Assembly: GCA_013285645.1 (NCBI GenBank)
Contig: JABDHJ010000004.1
Location: 1 to 64,000, forward strand
Direction of reading: 5' to 3'
Source: Verrucomicrobiota bacterium
GTDB lineage: Bacteria; Verrucomicrobiota; Verrucomicrobiia; Methylacidiphilales; UBA1321
DNA length: 64,000 nucleotides
Numbering within the stretch: the first letter of the stretch is position 1; every line of letters starts with the position of its first letter. Of this stretch, positions 42,772 to 50,407 are shown in pieces. A program made the translations under genes and the position numbers. Below the pieces are notes generated by a model. The model had not been told where the DNA came from, made no database searches, and saw only the letters and a list, made by a program, of their open reading frames with translations.

Positions 42772-45297
42772 TTAAAAACGTGATGGCGATAAAATTTTCA
42801 TCAAGCTTTGCTTTGTTGCCTTGAAATCGACCTGTTGCCTTCCCAAATCGACCGTGGCGACCTCGACTTGAAGCGGTTGACCGGCCCGTAACACGAGCTT
42901 GGTTCGCTGGCCGTGAAGTTCCAGTCGCTGAGGATGGAAGACGAAGAGATCGCCCTCGAGGGCCGAGAGCGGAACCAAGCCTTGGACGAGGAATTCGGGA
43001 AGTTGGACCATGAGGCCGGAGGAGCGGACTTCGAGGATCAAGGCGTGGAAGGAGGTGCGCTTGGTGGCGTGGGCCTGGCGGTCGAAATATTCGAGCTTCT
43101 TGAGTTTGACCGATTCCTGTTCGGCTTCGGCGGCGGAACGCTCCGTGGTGGAGAGATGTAGGCACAGCCGGGAGAGTGTGTCGTAATTGAAGTCACTGGT
43201 GTCGCGGGGATTGCCAAACAGGAGGCGATGAACGACGAAGTCCGAGTAGCGACGGATGGGCGAGGTGAAGTGAGTATAGTTGATCTTGGCGAGACCGTAA
43301 TGGCCCAGCGGCTTGGGGCTGTACATGGCGCGCTTGAGTGACTTGAGCAGGCCGATCTTGACCGCGCTTTCGCCGGGCTGGCCGCGCACCTTGTTGAGCA
43401 GCTTCTGGATTTCGCCGCGCTGGGTGAGGTCGCCGCAGGAGAAGCCCATCGACTTGGCTTGCGCGCGGAATTCCTCGAGGCGGCCGGGATCTGGATTCTC
43501 GTGGATTCGGTAGAGACCGGGCCGGCTCCGCCGTTTGAGTTCCAAGGCAACAACCTCGTTGGCGAGGAGCATGAATTCCTCGATGAGTTGGTGGGAGATG
43601 TCGTTCTCGGTCCGCTCGAGGTGCGTGGGGATACCGAGATCATCGACACGGACTTTGACTTCGGGGAAATCGAGATCGAGCGCGCCTTTGGCGAAGCGAT
43701 TGCGGCGCAGAATTTGAGCCATGCTGTTGAGGGCGTGGACGTGTTCGCCCAGTGGAGTCGTCGCGGGCTTTTGGAGTTGGGCGAAGGCTTCCTTGTAGGT
43801 GAACCTTTTTGCGCTGTGGATGATCCCGGCGGCGAAACGGAATCCTTTCACGTCGCCCTTTTTATCGAGCGTGACGATGGCGGTCTTGACTAGCCGATCG
43901 ACGTTCGGTTGCAGGGAACAGATGCCGTTGCTCAGTTTTTCCGGGAGCATCGGGATGACTCGGTCGACGAGATAAATGCTGTTGCCTCGCGAGCGTGATT
44001 CGGTGTCGAGCGAAGAACCGGTGCGGACGTAATGGGAGACGTCGGCGATGTGGATAAAAATCTCGAAGTCGCCGTTGGGATGAGCGCGATAGGAGAGCGC
44101 GTCATCGAAATCCTTGGCGTCATCCGGATCGATGGTCATCGTGAAAATCTGGCGGAAGTCCTCGCGGCGCGCGATTTCCTCGAGCGGAATTTGCGCGGAG
44201 ATGTCGGCGGCTTCCTGCTCGACGTTTTCCGGGAACGAGGTGGGCAGATCGTGCTTGCGGATGATGGAGAGTAGATCGACGCCGGGATCGTCGGGGCGAC
44301 CGAGGACCTCGGTGATGATGCCCTCGGGCGGCTTGCGGCGATCGGGCCAGTCCTTGAGTTCGACCACGACTTTTTGGCCGAGGTGGGACATGTCGGAGGG
44401 AGGCGGGACGCAGATGTCGTGCGGGATGCGGGTCTCGTCGGGGAGGACGAAATAAAACATCGGGGTCTTGCGCAAGGTGCCGACAAGTTGGCGGCGTTTG
44501 CGTTGCAAAACTTTGACGACTTCGCCGCGTAGACGACCGTCGCGCTGGCGACCATGCTGTTCCTTGAGACGGGCGAGAACGCGGTCGCCGTGGAAGGCGG
44601 TGCCGGTGTCCTCGGAGGCAACGTAGAAATCGGGCTCGGCGGGATCGAGCGGGACGAGGAAGCCGAAGCCGCGTTCGTTCATCTGCAAATGGCCAACGCA
44701 AAAGCCGAGGCGCTTGGGCAAAACATAGAGGCTGTGCCGGACCTGCATGAGGCGTCCGGCTTTTTCTTCTTCGACGAGAAATTCCTCGAAGGCAGCGGTC
44801 TCGGGCTGGGAAACGTGGAGTTTGCGGGCGAGGGCCTTCTCATCGATCGGTTGATATTCGCGACTGCTTAAGAGAGGGATGAGGGCTTCCCGCCAATGCA
44901 GAGGAGCGCCAGCTACGACTTTGACATCGCGCGCCGGGGCGGAAGCCTGGCGCTGCGGCTGTGGCTTGAAATTCGATTTGGGTGCCGGAGCCTGATGACT
45001 CCGGCGAGGTGCCTGCTGGGAATGCGATCCCGATTTGGGCAGAGGCGGCGGCTGTGCGCCGCGTCGCGGGCCTTGTTGTGAAGGTTGAGCCGACTTGGGA
45101 AGCGGTGGCGGTTGCGCTCCCCGTCGCGGAGGTTGGTTCGACTTGGGGGGCGGTGGCTGCTGTGAGCCGTGGCCGGAAAAAGATTTCCCTTTGCGATGAG
45201 GCTTGGGTTTGGCGTGAGCGCCATGCTGGGCCCCGGCTTGGGAACCTGATTTCTGGCTTTTGTTAGGATTGGGGCGGCTGGGCCGCGGTCTGTTCAT
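42772..45297 (-). CDS. rnr: Ribonuclease R
   Basis: An 841-residue 3'-5' exoribonuclease for structured RNA. After an unusual ~125-residue N-terminal extension rich in Pro, Gln, Ser, Lys and Arg (repeating QPPPLPKS units), it has cold-shock OB domains (GRLMQVRHSLYVLPKRLGFC; RGFGFLVPLDPAEPDF). The RNB catalytic domain contains TMTIDPDDAKDFDDALSY with its metal-binding aspartates. A C-terminal S1 domain (FHALILEVRSSGLMVQLPEFLVQGLVPLSAL) follows. Enterobacterial RNase R instead has its basic tail at the C-terminus. The N-terminal extension may bind RNA or the ribosome; that is inference. Confidence 0.93.
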   Translation of the reverse strand: MNRPRPSRPNPNKSQKSGSQAGAQHGAHAKPKPHRKGKSFSGHGSQQPPPPKSNQPPRRGAQPPPLPKSAQPSQQGPRRGAQPPPLPKSGSHSQQAPRRSHQAPAPKSNFKPQPQRQASAPARDVKVVAGAPLHWREALIPLLSSREYQPIDEKALARKLHVSQPETAAFEEFLVEEEKAGRLMQVRHSLYVLPKRLGFCVGHLQMNERGFGFLVPLDPAEPDFYVASEDTGTAFHGDRVLARLKEQHGRQRDGRLRGEVVKVLQRKRRQLVGTLRKTPMFYFVLPDETRIPHDICVPPPSDMSHLGQKVVVELKDWPDRRKPPEGIITEVLGRPDDPGVDLLSIIRKHDLPTSFPENVEQEAADISAQIPLEEIARREDFRQIFTMTIDPDDAKDFDDALSYRAHPNGDFEIFIHIADVSHYVRTGSSLDTESRSRGNSIYLVDRVIPMLPEKLSNGICSLQPNVDRLVKTAIVTLDKKGDVKGFRFAAGIIHSAKRFTYKEAFAQLQKPATTPLGEHVHALNSMAQILRRNRFAKGALDLDFPEVKVRVDDLGIPTHLERTENDISHQLIEEFMLLANEVVALELKRRSRPGLYRIHENPDPGRLEEFRAQAKSMGFSCGDLTQRGEIQKLLNKVRGQPGESAVKIGLLKSLKRAMYSPKPLGHYGLAKINYTHFTSPIRRYSDFVVHRLLFGNPRDTSDFNYDTLSRLCLHLSTTERSAAEAEQESVKLKKLEYFDRQAHATKRTSFHALILEVRSSGLMVQLPEFLVQGLVPLSALEGDLFVFHPQRLELHGQRTKLVLRAGQPLQVEVATVDLGRQQVDFKATKQSLMKILSPSRF

Positions 45298-45611
45298 CTG
45301 AATGTTGGGTGTACTGTATTACCGCACGCGGTAAAGGTCTTGTCGAGGGTGATACGGAACTCGTCATGCCGGAGTGGCATTCTGAAAAAACACGTGCGCC
45401 GAAAAAGGCAGCGGTGTATTCCGCAAGATCGAAAACGATCGCTTGTAAGTGAAACCTCAAAAGAGAAGAGGCCTACGAAACCGTTCTTAAACTGAGGTTA
45501 CGGTAATACGGAACAGGGATTCTGTCAATCGGTCATCATATAGAGGGTCTAACGGAGCCCAAGACGAGAAGGAATGACGGAAGGGGGGCAATAGAGTTGC
45601 GCTGACAAGTG

Positions 45612-45636
45612 CGTTCCCAAATGGAGTTTGGGAACG
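45612..45636. repeat. gttcccaa hairpin
   Basis: The arms cgttcccaaa and tttgggaacg pair around a short loop, preceded by gacaagtg. The same hairpin with other loop bases occurs at 48282-48306 and 55789-55811 as part of composite repeats. There is no T-run. Confidence 0.8.
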
Positions 45637-45677
45637 AGGGGAAGGGAGGTTTAGCGCTAAGACGGAGGGCAGACTTT

Positions 45678-45705
45678 AAGACAAGTTAGATCGATGGGTT
45701 ATAAT
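45678..45705 (+). promoter_or_regulatory. probable promoter of the TPR gene
   Basis: A perfect TATAAT at 45700-45705 lies 16 bases behind AAGACA (45678-45683), a four-of-six match to the sigma-70 -35 box. It is about 135 bases ahead of the ATG at 45840. Confidence 0.45.
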
Positions 45706-45839
45706 TCACTGGAATTAAGCGATAAGGCTCCAATGAATCGACTTCTGCTTCCGTCTCCATTGAGGGTTTGCATCATTATTCCGAACGGGTCTATAATGTT
45801 TGGTCACAGCTAGAATTGGCAACGCATTCCCGTCACGTC

Positions 45840-47624
45840 ATGTCCGAATCCAGTACCCTATCCACAACGCGATCCGTTGAGATGCTCAAGCAAATTGAGT
45901 CGGCCCCGCTTAATCCTGCATCGTGGGTGGAACTGCTGGCGAAAGTGCGCGGGCTGAATGATCCGCTCAGTATCAAGAGTCTCGAGATCATCATCGATGG
46001 TTTGAAGCGAATCGAAGAGTGTAACGCGCGGGCGGTGGAAAAAAATCAGGTGCCTGCGCAGGTATCGTCGATGTCCAAGGCGATGTTTGTGCGACTGGCC
46101 AAGGCGTACAACAGTCCGACGTTGCTCAAGGAAGTGGGGTTGATTTATCTGCGCGATCTCAATCTGCCGGATGTGGCGCTGCAGCATTTCGAGCGCTCGA
46201 TGAGATTGGGCGGTCCCGAAAAAGAATTGCGCCCGTTGAGCGAGGCCGCCGCCGTGGCCGTGCAAAGGCAGTTGACCCAGACCAATGGGCAGGGAGCGGG
46301 ACATTCCGGGATCGTCATGGCGCAGCATGCGAAGCCGATCGCGCCGAATATTATTCGTAAGACAGGCAAGCTGCTGATGCCTACGCGCTTCAATCCCACC
46401 GATTCGATGAAACTCACCGAGTCGGCTGTTCTGGCCGAAACAGTGGTGGCCGAACCGCTGCCCGCGACGACGAAGGAATGCTTGGGCGAGGCGGATGCGG
46501 CGATCAAGAAGGGTATGCTCCGGCGGGCCGAGGTGCTTCTAAAAAAGGCCGAGGAGAATCCCGCGGGCAAACCGGAAATGTGGCAGGCATGGACGAATCT
46601 CGGGCAGGCTTCTTATGAGGCTGGCGTGGCTCCGCTGGTTGAAACGGCCTTTCTCCAGGCGCTCATGTACAATCCAATGGAGTTGGCGTCCCACTTCAAC
46701 CTGGCGCTCGGCTATCATCTGAACGAAAAGTATGAGGCCGCGCTGGTGGAGTATCTCAGGGCAATTCAAATCAACGCGAAACATCCCAAGGTTTGGTGCA
46801 ACCTGGGCGTGCTTTATTTCCAGATGGATAAGTATGAGCCCGCGGAAAAAGCGTTGCTCGAAGCGGTGAAATTTAATCCGGAATACATCCGCGCCTGGGA
46901 CAACCTGGCGGCGGCCCTTGGCGCGCAGGACAAGCTCGACGAAGCGCTCGATGCGTGCAAACGGGCGGTCGAGTTGAGGCCTGATTATCCGGAAGCCTAT
47001 TTCAAGATGGGCGTGATTTATTTCACCCGGAATGAACTTGCGCAGGCGACGACGGAATTCCAACGCGCGGCCCTGCTGCCGGCGCTCACTGCGTATAGTG
47101 AATGTTTTCAGGCGATGATTTACGCGCGCTTGGAACAAACCGAGCCTGCGGAGGCCGCGGTGCATCGCGCGGTCAAGGTGGATCCGAAGTGCGATATGCT
47201 TTGGATGGCGTGGAATGACCTGGGGCTGGCGTTTTTCTCCACAGCGAATTATCCGGGAGCGATTACGGCTTACGGCGAGGCGACGATGATCAAGCCGGAT
47301 GAGCCGGAAGCGTGGTTCAATTTGGGTGTCAGTTACCATCAGGGCGGTGACCTGAAAGCGGCCCGGGCCTCTTACCAACAGGCGGTTGACTTAAGAGAAC
47401 AGCAGCCGGGGGCTTGGCATAATCTCGGGATCGTCTGCGCGCAGACCAATGATTACGCGGCCGCGATGAAGGCGTTTCGGCAAGAAATTCACTGGGACCC
47501 GACGAATGTTCGCGCGTGGTATGACCTGGGAGTTGCCTTGGAAAAATTGGATCAGTACGACAAGGCGGTCGTCGCGTTTGCGAGGGTCGATGAGTTGAAC
47601 CTTGCCTCGGCGGCGGCTTCGTAA
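45840..47624 (+). CDS. Tetratricopeptide-repeat protein
   Basis: A 594-residue protein without a signal peptide. From about residue 240 it consists of roughly ten TPR units, e.g. WTNLGQASYEAGVAPLVETAF, HFNLALGYHLNEKYEAALVEYLRAI, WCNLGVLYFQMDKYEPAEKAL and WHNLGIVCAQTNDYAAAMKAF. The N-terminal part is helical (PASWVELLAKVRGLNDPLSIKSLEIII) and may hold degenerate repeats. TPR arrays bind partner proteins. The frame is open to 45768, but the ATG at 45840 (MSESSTL) is the more natural start. It is followed after 15 bases by a CAP-domain gene, probably in one operon. Confidence 0.85.
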   Translation: MSESSTLSTTRSVEMLKQIESAPLNPASWVELLAKVRGLNDPLSIKSLEIIIDGLKRIEECNARAVEKNQVPAQVSSMSKAMFVRLAKAYNSPTLLKEVGLIYLRDLNLPDVALQHFERSMRLGGPEKELRPLSEAAAVAVQRQLTQTNGQGAGHSGIVMAQHAKPIAPNIIRKTGKLLMPTRFNPTDSMKLTESAVLAETVVAEPLPATTKECLGEADAAIKKGMLRRAEVLLKKAEENPAGKPEMWQAWTNLGQASYEAGVAPLVETAFLQALMYNPMELASHFNLALGYHLNEKYEAALVEYLRAIQINAKHPKVWCNLGVLYFQMDKYEPAEKALLEAVKFNPEYIRAWDNLAAALGAQDKLDEALDACKRAVELRPDYPEAYFKMGVIYFTRNELAQATTEFQRAALLPALTAYSECFQAMIYARLEQTEPAEAAVHRAVKVDPKCDMLWMAWNDLGLAFFSTANYPGAITAYGEATMIKPDEPEAWFNLGVSYHQGGDLKAARASYQQAVDLREQQPGAWHNLGIVCAQTNDYAAAMKAFRQEIHWDPTNVRAWYDLGVALEKLDQYDKAVVAFARVDELNLASAAAS

Positions 47625-47639
47625 GTCGGGTTGTTGATC

Positions 47640-48242
47640 ATGCTGCGTCCCAGATATTTTTCGCGATTACTTTTGATCGCAGGCGTTTTGGCCGGACTGA
47701 TGGGTGCTCCGATTCTGGCGCAGGAGGCAGCATCTTCCAAGACGGGGGAAAGTGCGGAGACCAATTATCGAACCGAGCTGGAGAAGGAAACTTTTTTGCT
47801 GATCAACCAGTACCGCAAAGACAACAAATTGACGTCGTTTGTGTGGAGTGGAGATATCGCCAAGGTGGCGCGGGCGCACAGTAAGGACATGGCGACGGGG
47901 GATGTCGATTTTGGGCACGACGGTTTTGGCAAGCGGGTGAAGGAATTGAAGGTCGTCATGGTGGGGCTGAATGGAGCGGGCGAAAATGTGCTCAAGACGG
48001 ATGATCCGGATCAGGTGGCGCAGAGTGCGGTGAGAATTTGGCTAAACAGCCCGCATCACCTGGAGAATATCCGGGGCGATTTTAATTACTCGGGGATTGG
48101 CGTTTGGCGGGATGACCAGGGCATGGTTTATTTCACACAGATTTTTGTGAAGATTGAGCCGGAGACGGCGGAGGCTCAGGCAGCACCGGCACCTGCGCTG
48201 GCCACGCCATTTACGTTTCTGGCTGATCCGAAGACGAGATAA
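47640..48242 (+). CDS. CAP-domain (SCP/PR1, YkwD-like) secreted protein
   Basis: A 200-residue exported protein. Residues 1-26 are a signal peptide (LLLIAGVLAGLMGAPILAQ). The CAP domain spans about 50-180: ETFLLINQYRKDNKLTSFVWS, VARAHSKDMATGDVDFGHDGFGKRV, and SAVRIWLNSPHHLENIRGDFNYSGIGVW, with the two conserved histidines (AHSKDM, FGHDGF) and the HLENI block. Bacterial CAP proteins are extracellular or periplasmic and mostly without known activity. The gene sits 15 bases behind the TPR gene; a TTG start three codons earlier is also possible. Confidence 0.88.
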   Translation: MLRPRYFSRLLLIAGVLAGLMGAPILAQEAASSKTGESAETNYRTELEKETFLLINQYRKDNKLTSFVWSGDIAKVARAHSKDMATGDVDFGHDGFGKRVKELKVVMVGLNGAGENVLKTDDPDQVAQSAVRIWLNSPHHLENIRGDFNYSGIGVWRDDQGMVYFTQIFVKIEPETAEAQAAPAPALATPFTFLADPKTR

Positions 48243-48254
48243 TCCCTCGTTGCA

Positions 48255-48388
48255 GATGAAGCAAAGCTTCGCGGACAAGTGCGTTCCCAAGTGCAACTTG
48301 GGAACGAGGGAAAGGCAGCCTGAACTGATCCTTCGACAAGCTCAGGATGACTGATGCTAAATGTGAGAGTTTCGCAGAGGTCTCCTCT
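48255..48388. repeat. composite palindromic repeat
   Basis: From left to right: gaagcaaagcttcgcggaca, the hairpin cgttcccaagt/acttgggaacg (48282-48306), then the inverse of the cctgagcttgtcgaagg unit (ctgatccttcgacaagctca) and gagagtttcgcagaggtctc. The same modules occur in the opposite orientation at 55702-55836. Confidence 0.88.
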
Positions 48389-48399
48389 GGGACAACCAA

Positions 48400-50013
48400 C
48401 TACGCATCCAGCGCGGCCTTGATCTGCTCTTTGGGGGTGCGGGCGGCGAAGGCGTGGAAGGGCTCGTCCGCCTGGCGATTGGCGGTGTAGTAGTTGAGGA
48501 GCTTGCCGACGGTCTTGTGGAGATCGGAGGCGAGAACCTTGCCTTTCACCAATTCGTTGAAGCGCGCGCCGGCGCCGAGCTTGCCGCCGATGAACATGTC
48601 GAAGCATTCGGTGGCGACGCCGTTGACCTTGGTCGAGCCGCCGCGAAAGCCGATGTCGGCGATCTGGTGCTGGCCGCAGGAACTCGGGCAACCGCTGAAG
48701 TGGATGCGAATCTTTTCCTTGTAGGACGCACATTCGGTCTCGAGCTGCTCCACGAGGAGGACCATGCGGTTCTTTGTCTCGGCGATGGCGAGGTTACAGA
48801 ACTCGATGCCGGTGCAGGAGACGCAGCCCTTGCGGAAATTCGAGGGCTGGTAGGAGAAGCCGTTGGCGGTGAGGTCGGCTTTCAATGCGGCGAGGTTTAT
48901 CTCCGGAATGTTGAGCAGGATCAGGTTTTGCTTGTTCGTGGTCGTGATGCGGTCGAGGCCGGACTGCGCATATTTCTTCGAGAGCTCGGCGATCTTTGCC
49001 AACTGCGCGCCGCGGGTGCGGCCACCGGCGAAGGAGACTCCGACGTAATACAGGCCCGCCTGCTTTTGTTCGTTGACGCCGATGTGATCGGTTTCCGGGT
49101 CTTCCGGGAAAACGAATTCGTCATGACGCTGGAAGGTGCGGCCGGCGAGTTCCTCGATCTTGGCCAGGACTTTGTCGGTGCCCCAATCGGCGACCAGGAA
49201 TTTGAAGCGGGCGCGATTGCGTTTCTCGCGGAAGCCATTATCGCGATAAAGGACCGAGGTGTAGTGCACCATCGGCAAAACGTCTTCGGGTGTGAGGAAA
49301 ACGGGCAGTGTCTGGGCGATATGCGGTGAACTCGAGAGACCGCCGCCGACTTTGATGCCGTAGCCTTTTTCGAGTTTGCCATCGACGGTGCGTTCGAGGC
49401 CGAACACGCCGACGCAATTGATGTCGGGTTGTGCGCAGTGAATGCGGCAACCGCAGACCGCGATCTTGTATTTGCGGGGCAAATCGGAGAATTCGCGATT
49501 ATCGGTCATGTGCCGGTTCACGTCGTTCAAGACGGAAGTGGCATCAATGATTTCGTCCTTGTCGATGCCGGCGACAGGGCAGCCGACGACGTTGCGGGTG
49601 TCGTCACCGCAGGCGCCGGAGGTGGTCATGCCGACCTTGTTCAGGCGCTCGAAGACTTCGGGGAAATTCTCGATCTGGAGCCAATGGAACTGGAAGGTCT
49701 GGCGAGTGGTGATATCGCCGAAGCCGTGGCCGAAATCGTCGGCGATGCCCGCCATGACGTTCAACTGGGCCGAGGTGAGCTGGCCGCCCGGGATCTTGGT
49801 GCGGAGCATGAAATAGCCGCTGTCCTTGGGGCGCTGGCGATAGACGCCGTACCATTTGAAGCGGTCGAAGTCGTCCTCGGGAATGGTTTTGAAGCCGGTC
49901 TTGGCGTAGCGATAGATATCGTGAATGACGTCGAGGCCATCCTTGATCGTCTTGAGTTTTTCCTGGGGCGTGTTGCCGGAAACGAAATTACGGGGAGTCG
50001 AGAGAACTTGCAT
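48400..50013 (-). CDS. nirA: Siroheme nitrite/sulfite reductase (NirA-like)
   Basis: A 537-residue ferredoxin-type reductase that takes nitrite to ammonia or sulfite to sulfide. Two half-repeats are visible, with substrate-binding phrases GDITTRQTFQFHWLQIEN, TTSGACGDDTRNVVGCPVAG and RKYKIAVCGCRIHC. The 4Fe-4S/siroheme cysteines are in GCVSCTGIEFCNLA and SGCPSSCGQHQIADIG. The pattern T/S-G-C-P-x-S-C-G-Q and the ~540 length match the NirA group. It is not flanked by nitrate or cysteine genes, so nitrite versus sulfite cannot be settled from context; the symbol follows the closest resemblance. Confidence 0.82.
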   Translation of the reverse strand: MQVLSTPRNFVSGNTPQEKLKTIKDGLDVIHDIYRYAKTGFKTIPEDDFDRFKWYGVYRQRPKDSGYFMLRTKIPGGQLTSAQLNVMAGIADDFGHGFGDITTRQTFQFHWLQIENFPEVFERLNKVGMTTSGACGDDTRNVVGCPVAGIDKDEIIDATSVLNDVNRHMTDNREFSDLPRKYKIAVCGCRIHCAQPDINCVGVFGLERTVDGKLEKGYGIKVGGGLSSSPHIAQTLPVFLTPEDVLPMVHYTSVLYRDNGFREKRNRARFKFLVADWGTDKVLAKIEELAGRTFQRHDEFVFPEDPETDHIGVNEQKQAGLYYVGVSFAGGRTRGAQLAKIAELSKKYAQSGLDRITTTNKQNLILLNIPEINLAALKADLTANGFSYQPSNFRKGCVSCTGIEFCNLAIAETKNRMVLLVEQLETECASYKEKIRIHFSGCPSSCGQHQIADIGFRGGSTKVNGVATECFDMFIGGKLGAGARFNELVKGKVLASDLHKTVGKLLNYYTANRQADEPFHAFAARTPKEQIKAALDA

Positions 50014-50134
50014 GAGCCACTTAGTCTACATGTTCTATGGACTTGGCGCAATGGGGAAAGGGGTGGTGCTGATTACGATGAGGAAACAAAAATGATTTCA
50101 CGCAACGACGCGACGGGGGTAACGGGCTGCAGGG

Positions 50135-50297
50135 AGGCACCGCCGCCCGGCGTGCGGCGGCTACCACTGAACTGCTATCGCAGTCGGTGGTAGCCCGCGA
50201 TCTCCGAGCGCGGGTCTGCTCTTCGACCGTCGCCCGGAGGTCGATGGCTACCTCGGAGGGAAGGCATCCGCCGCTAGGGACAGCGGCGGCTACCTCG
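50135..50297. repeat. cluster of tagccgcc palindromes
   Basis: Three adjoining units: ccgccgcccggcgtgcggcgg ctacc arms, ggtggtagcccgcgatctcc with gagcgcggg, and atccgccgctagggacagcg followed by gcggctacct. The last is nearly identical to an arm of the 5007-5077 repeat. They fill most of the 394-base gap between nirA and the glycosidase gene; nothing else is seen there. Confidence 0.8.
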
Positions 50298-50407
50298 GAA
50301 CCAAGGCAACTGTCTTCAGGCGTTGCGGTCGTTGCGTCGTTGCGCGAAACCTTCTGCGCGGCGAATTAGAGATTGTCCGGCGGGGATTCGGGCCTACAAA
50401 CTGGGGC

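Larger units (their letters stand above)
45298..45839. other. 542-base gap without a gene
   Basis: It separates the divergent rnr and TPR genes. It holds a small palindrome near rnr (taccgcacgcggta), scattered partial repeats of ggta/tacc, the gttcccaa hairpin at 45612-45636 and a probable promoter at 45678-45705. I find no open frame with coding character; an in-frame extension of the TPR gene to 45768 lacks a clear ribosome-binding site. Confidence 0.7.

Noticed and set aside
45768-45839. Upstream start for the TPR protein
   Set aside because: The extra 24 residues have no family-like character; the ATG at 45840 begins a more natural protein.
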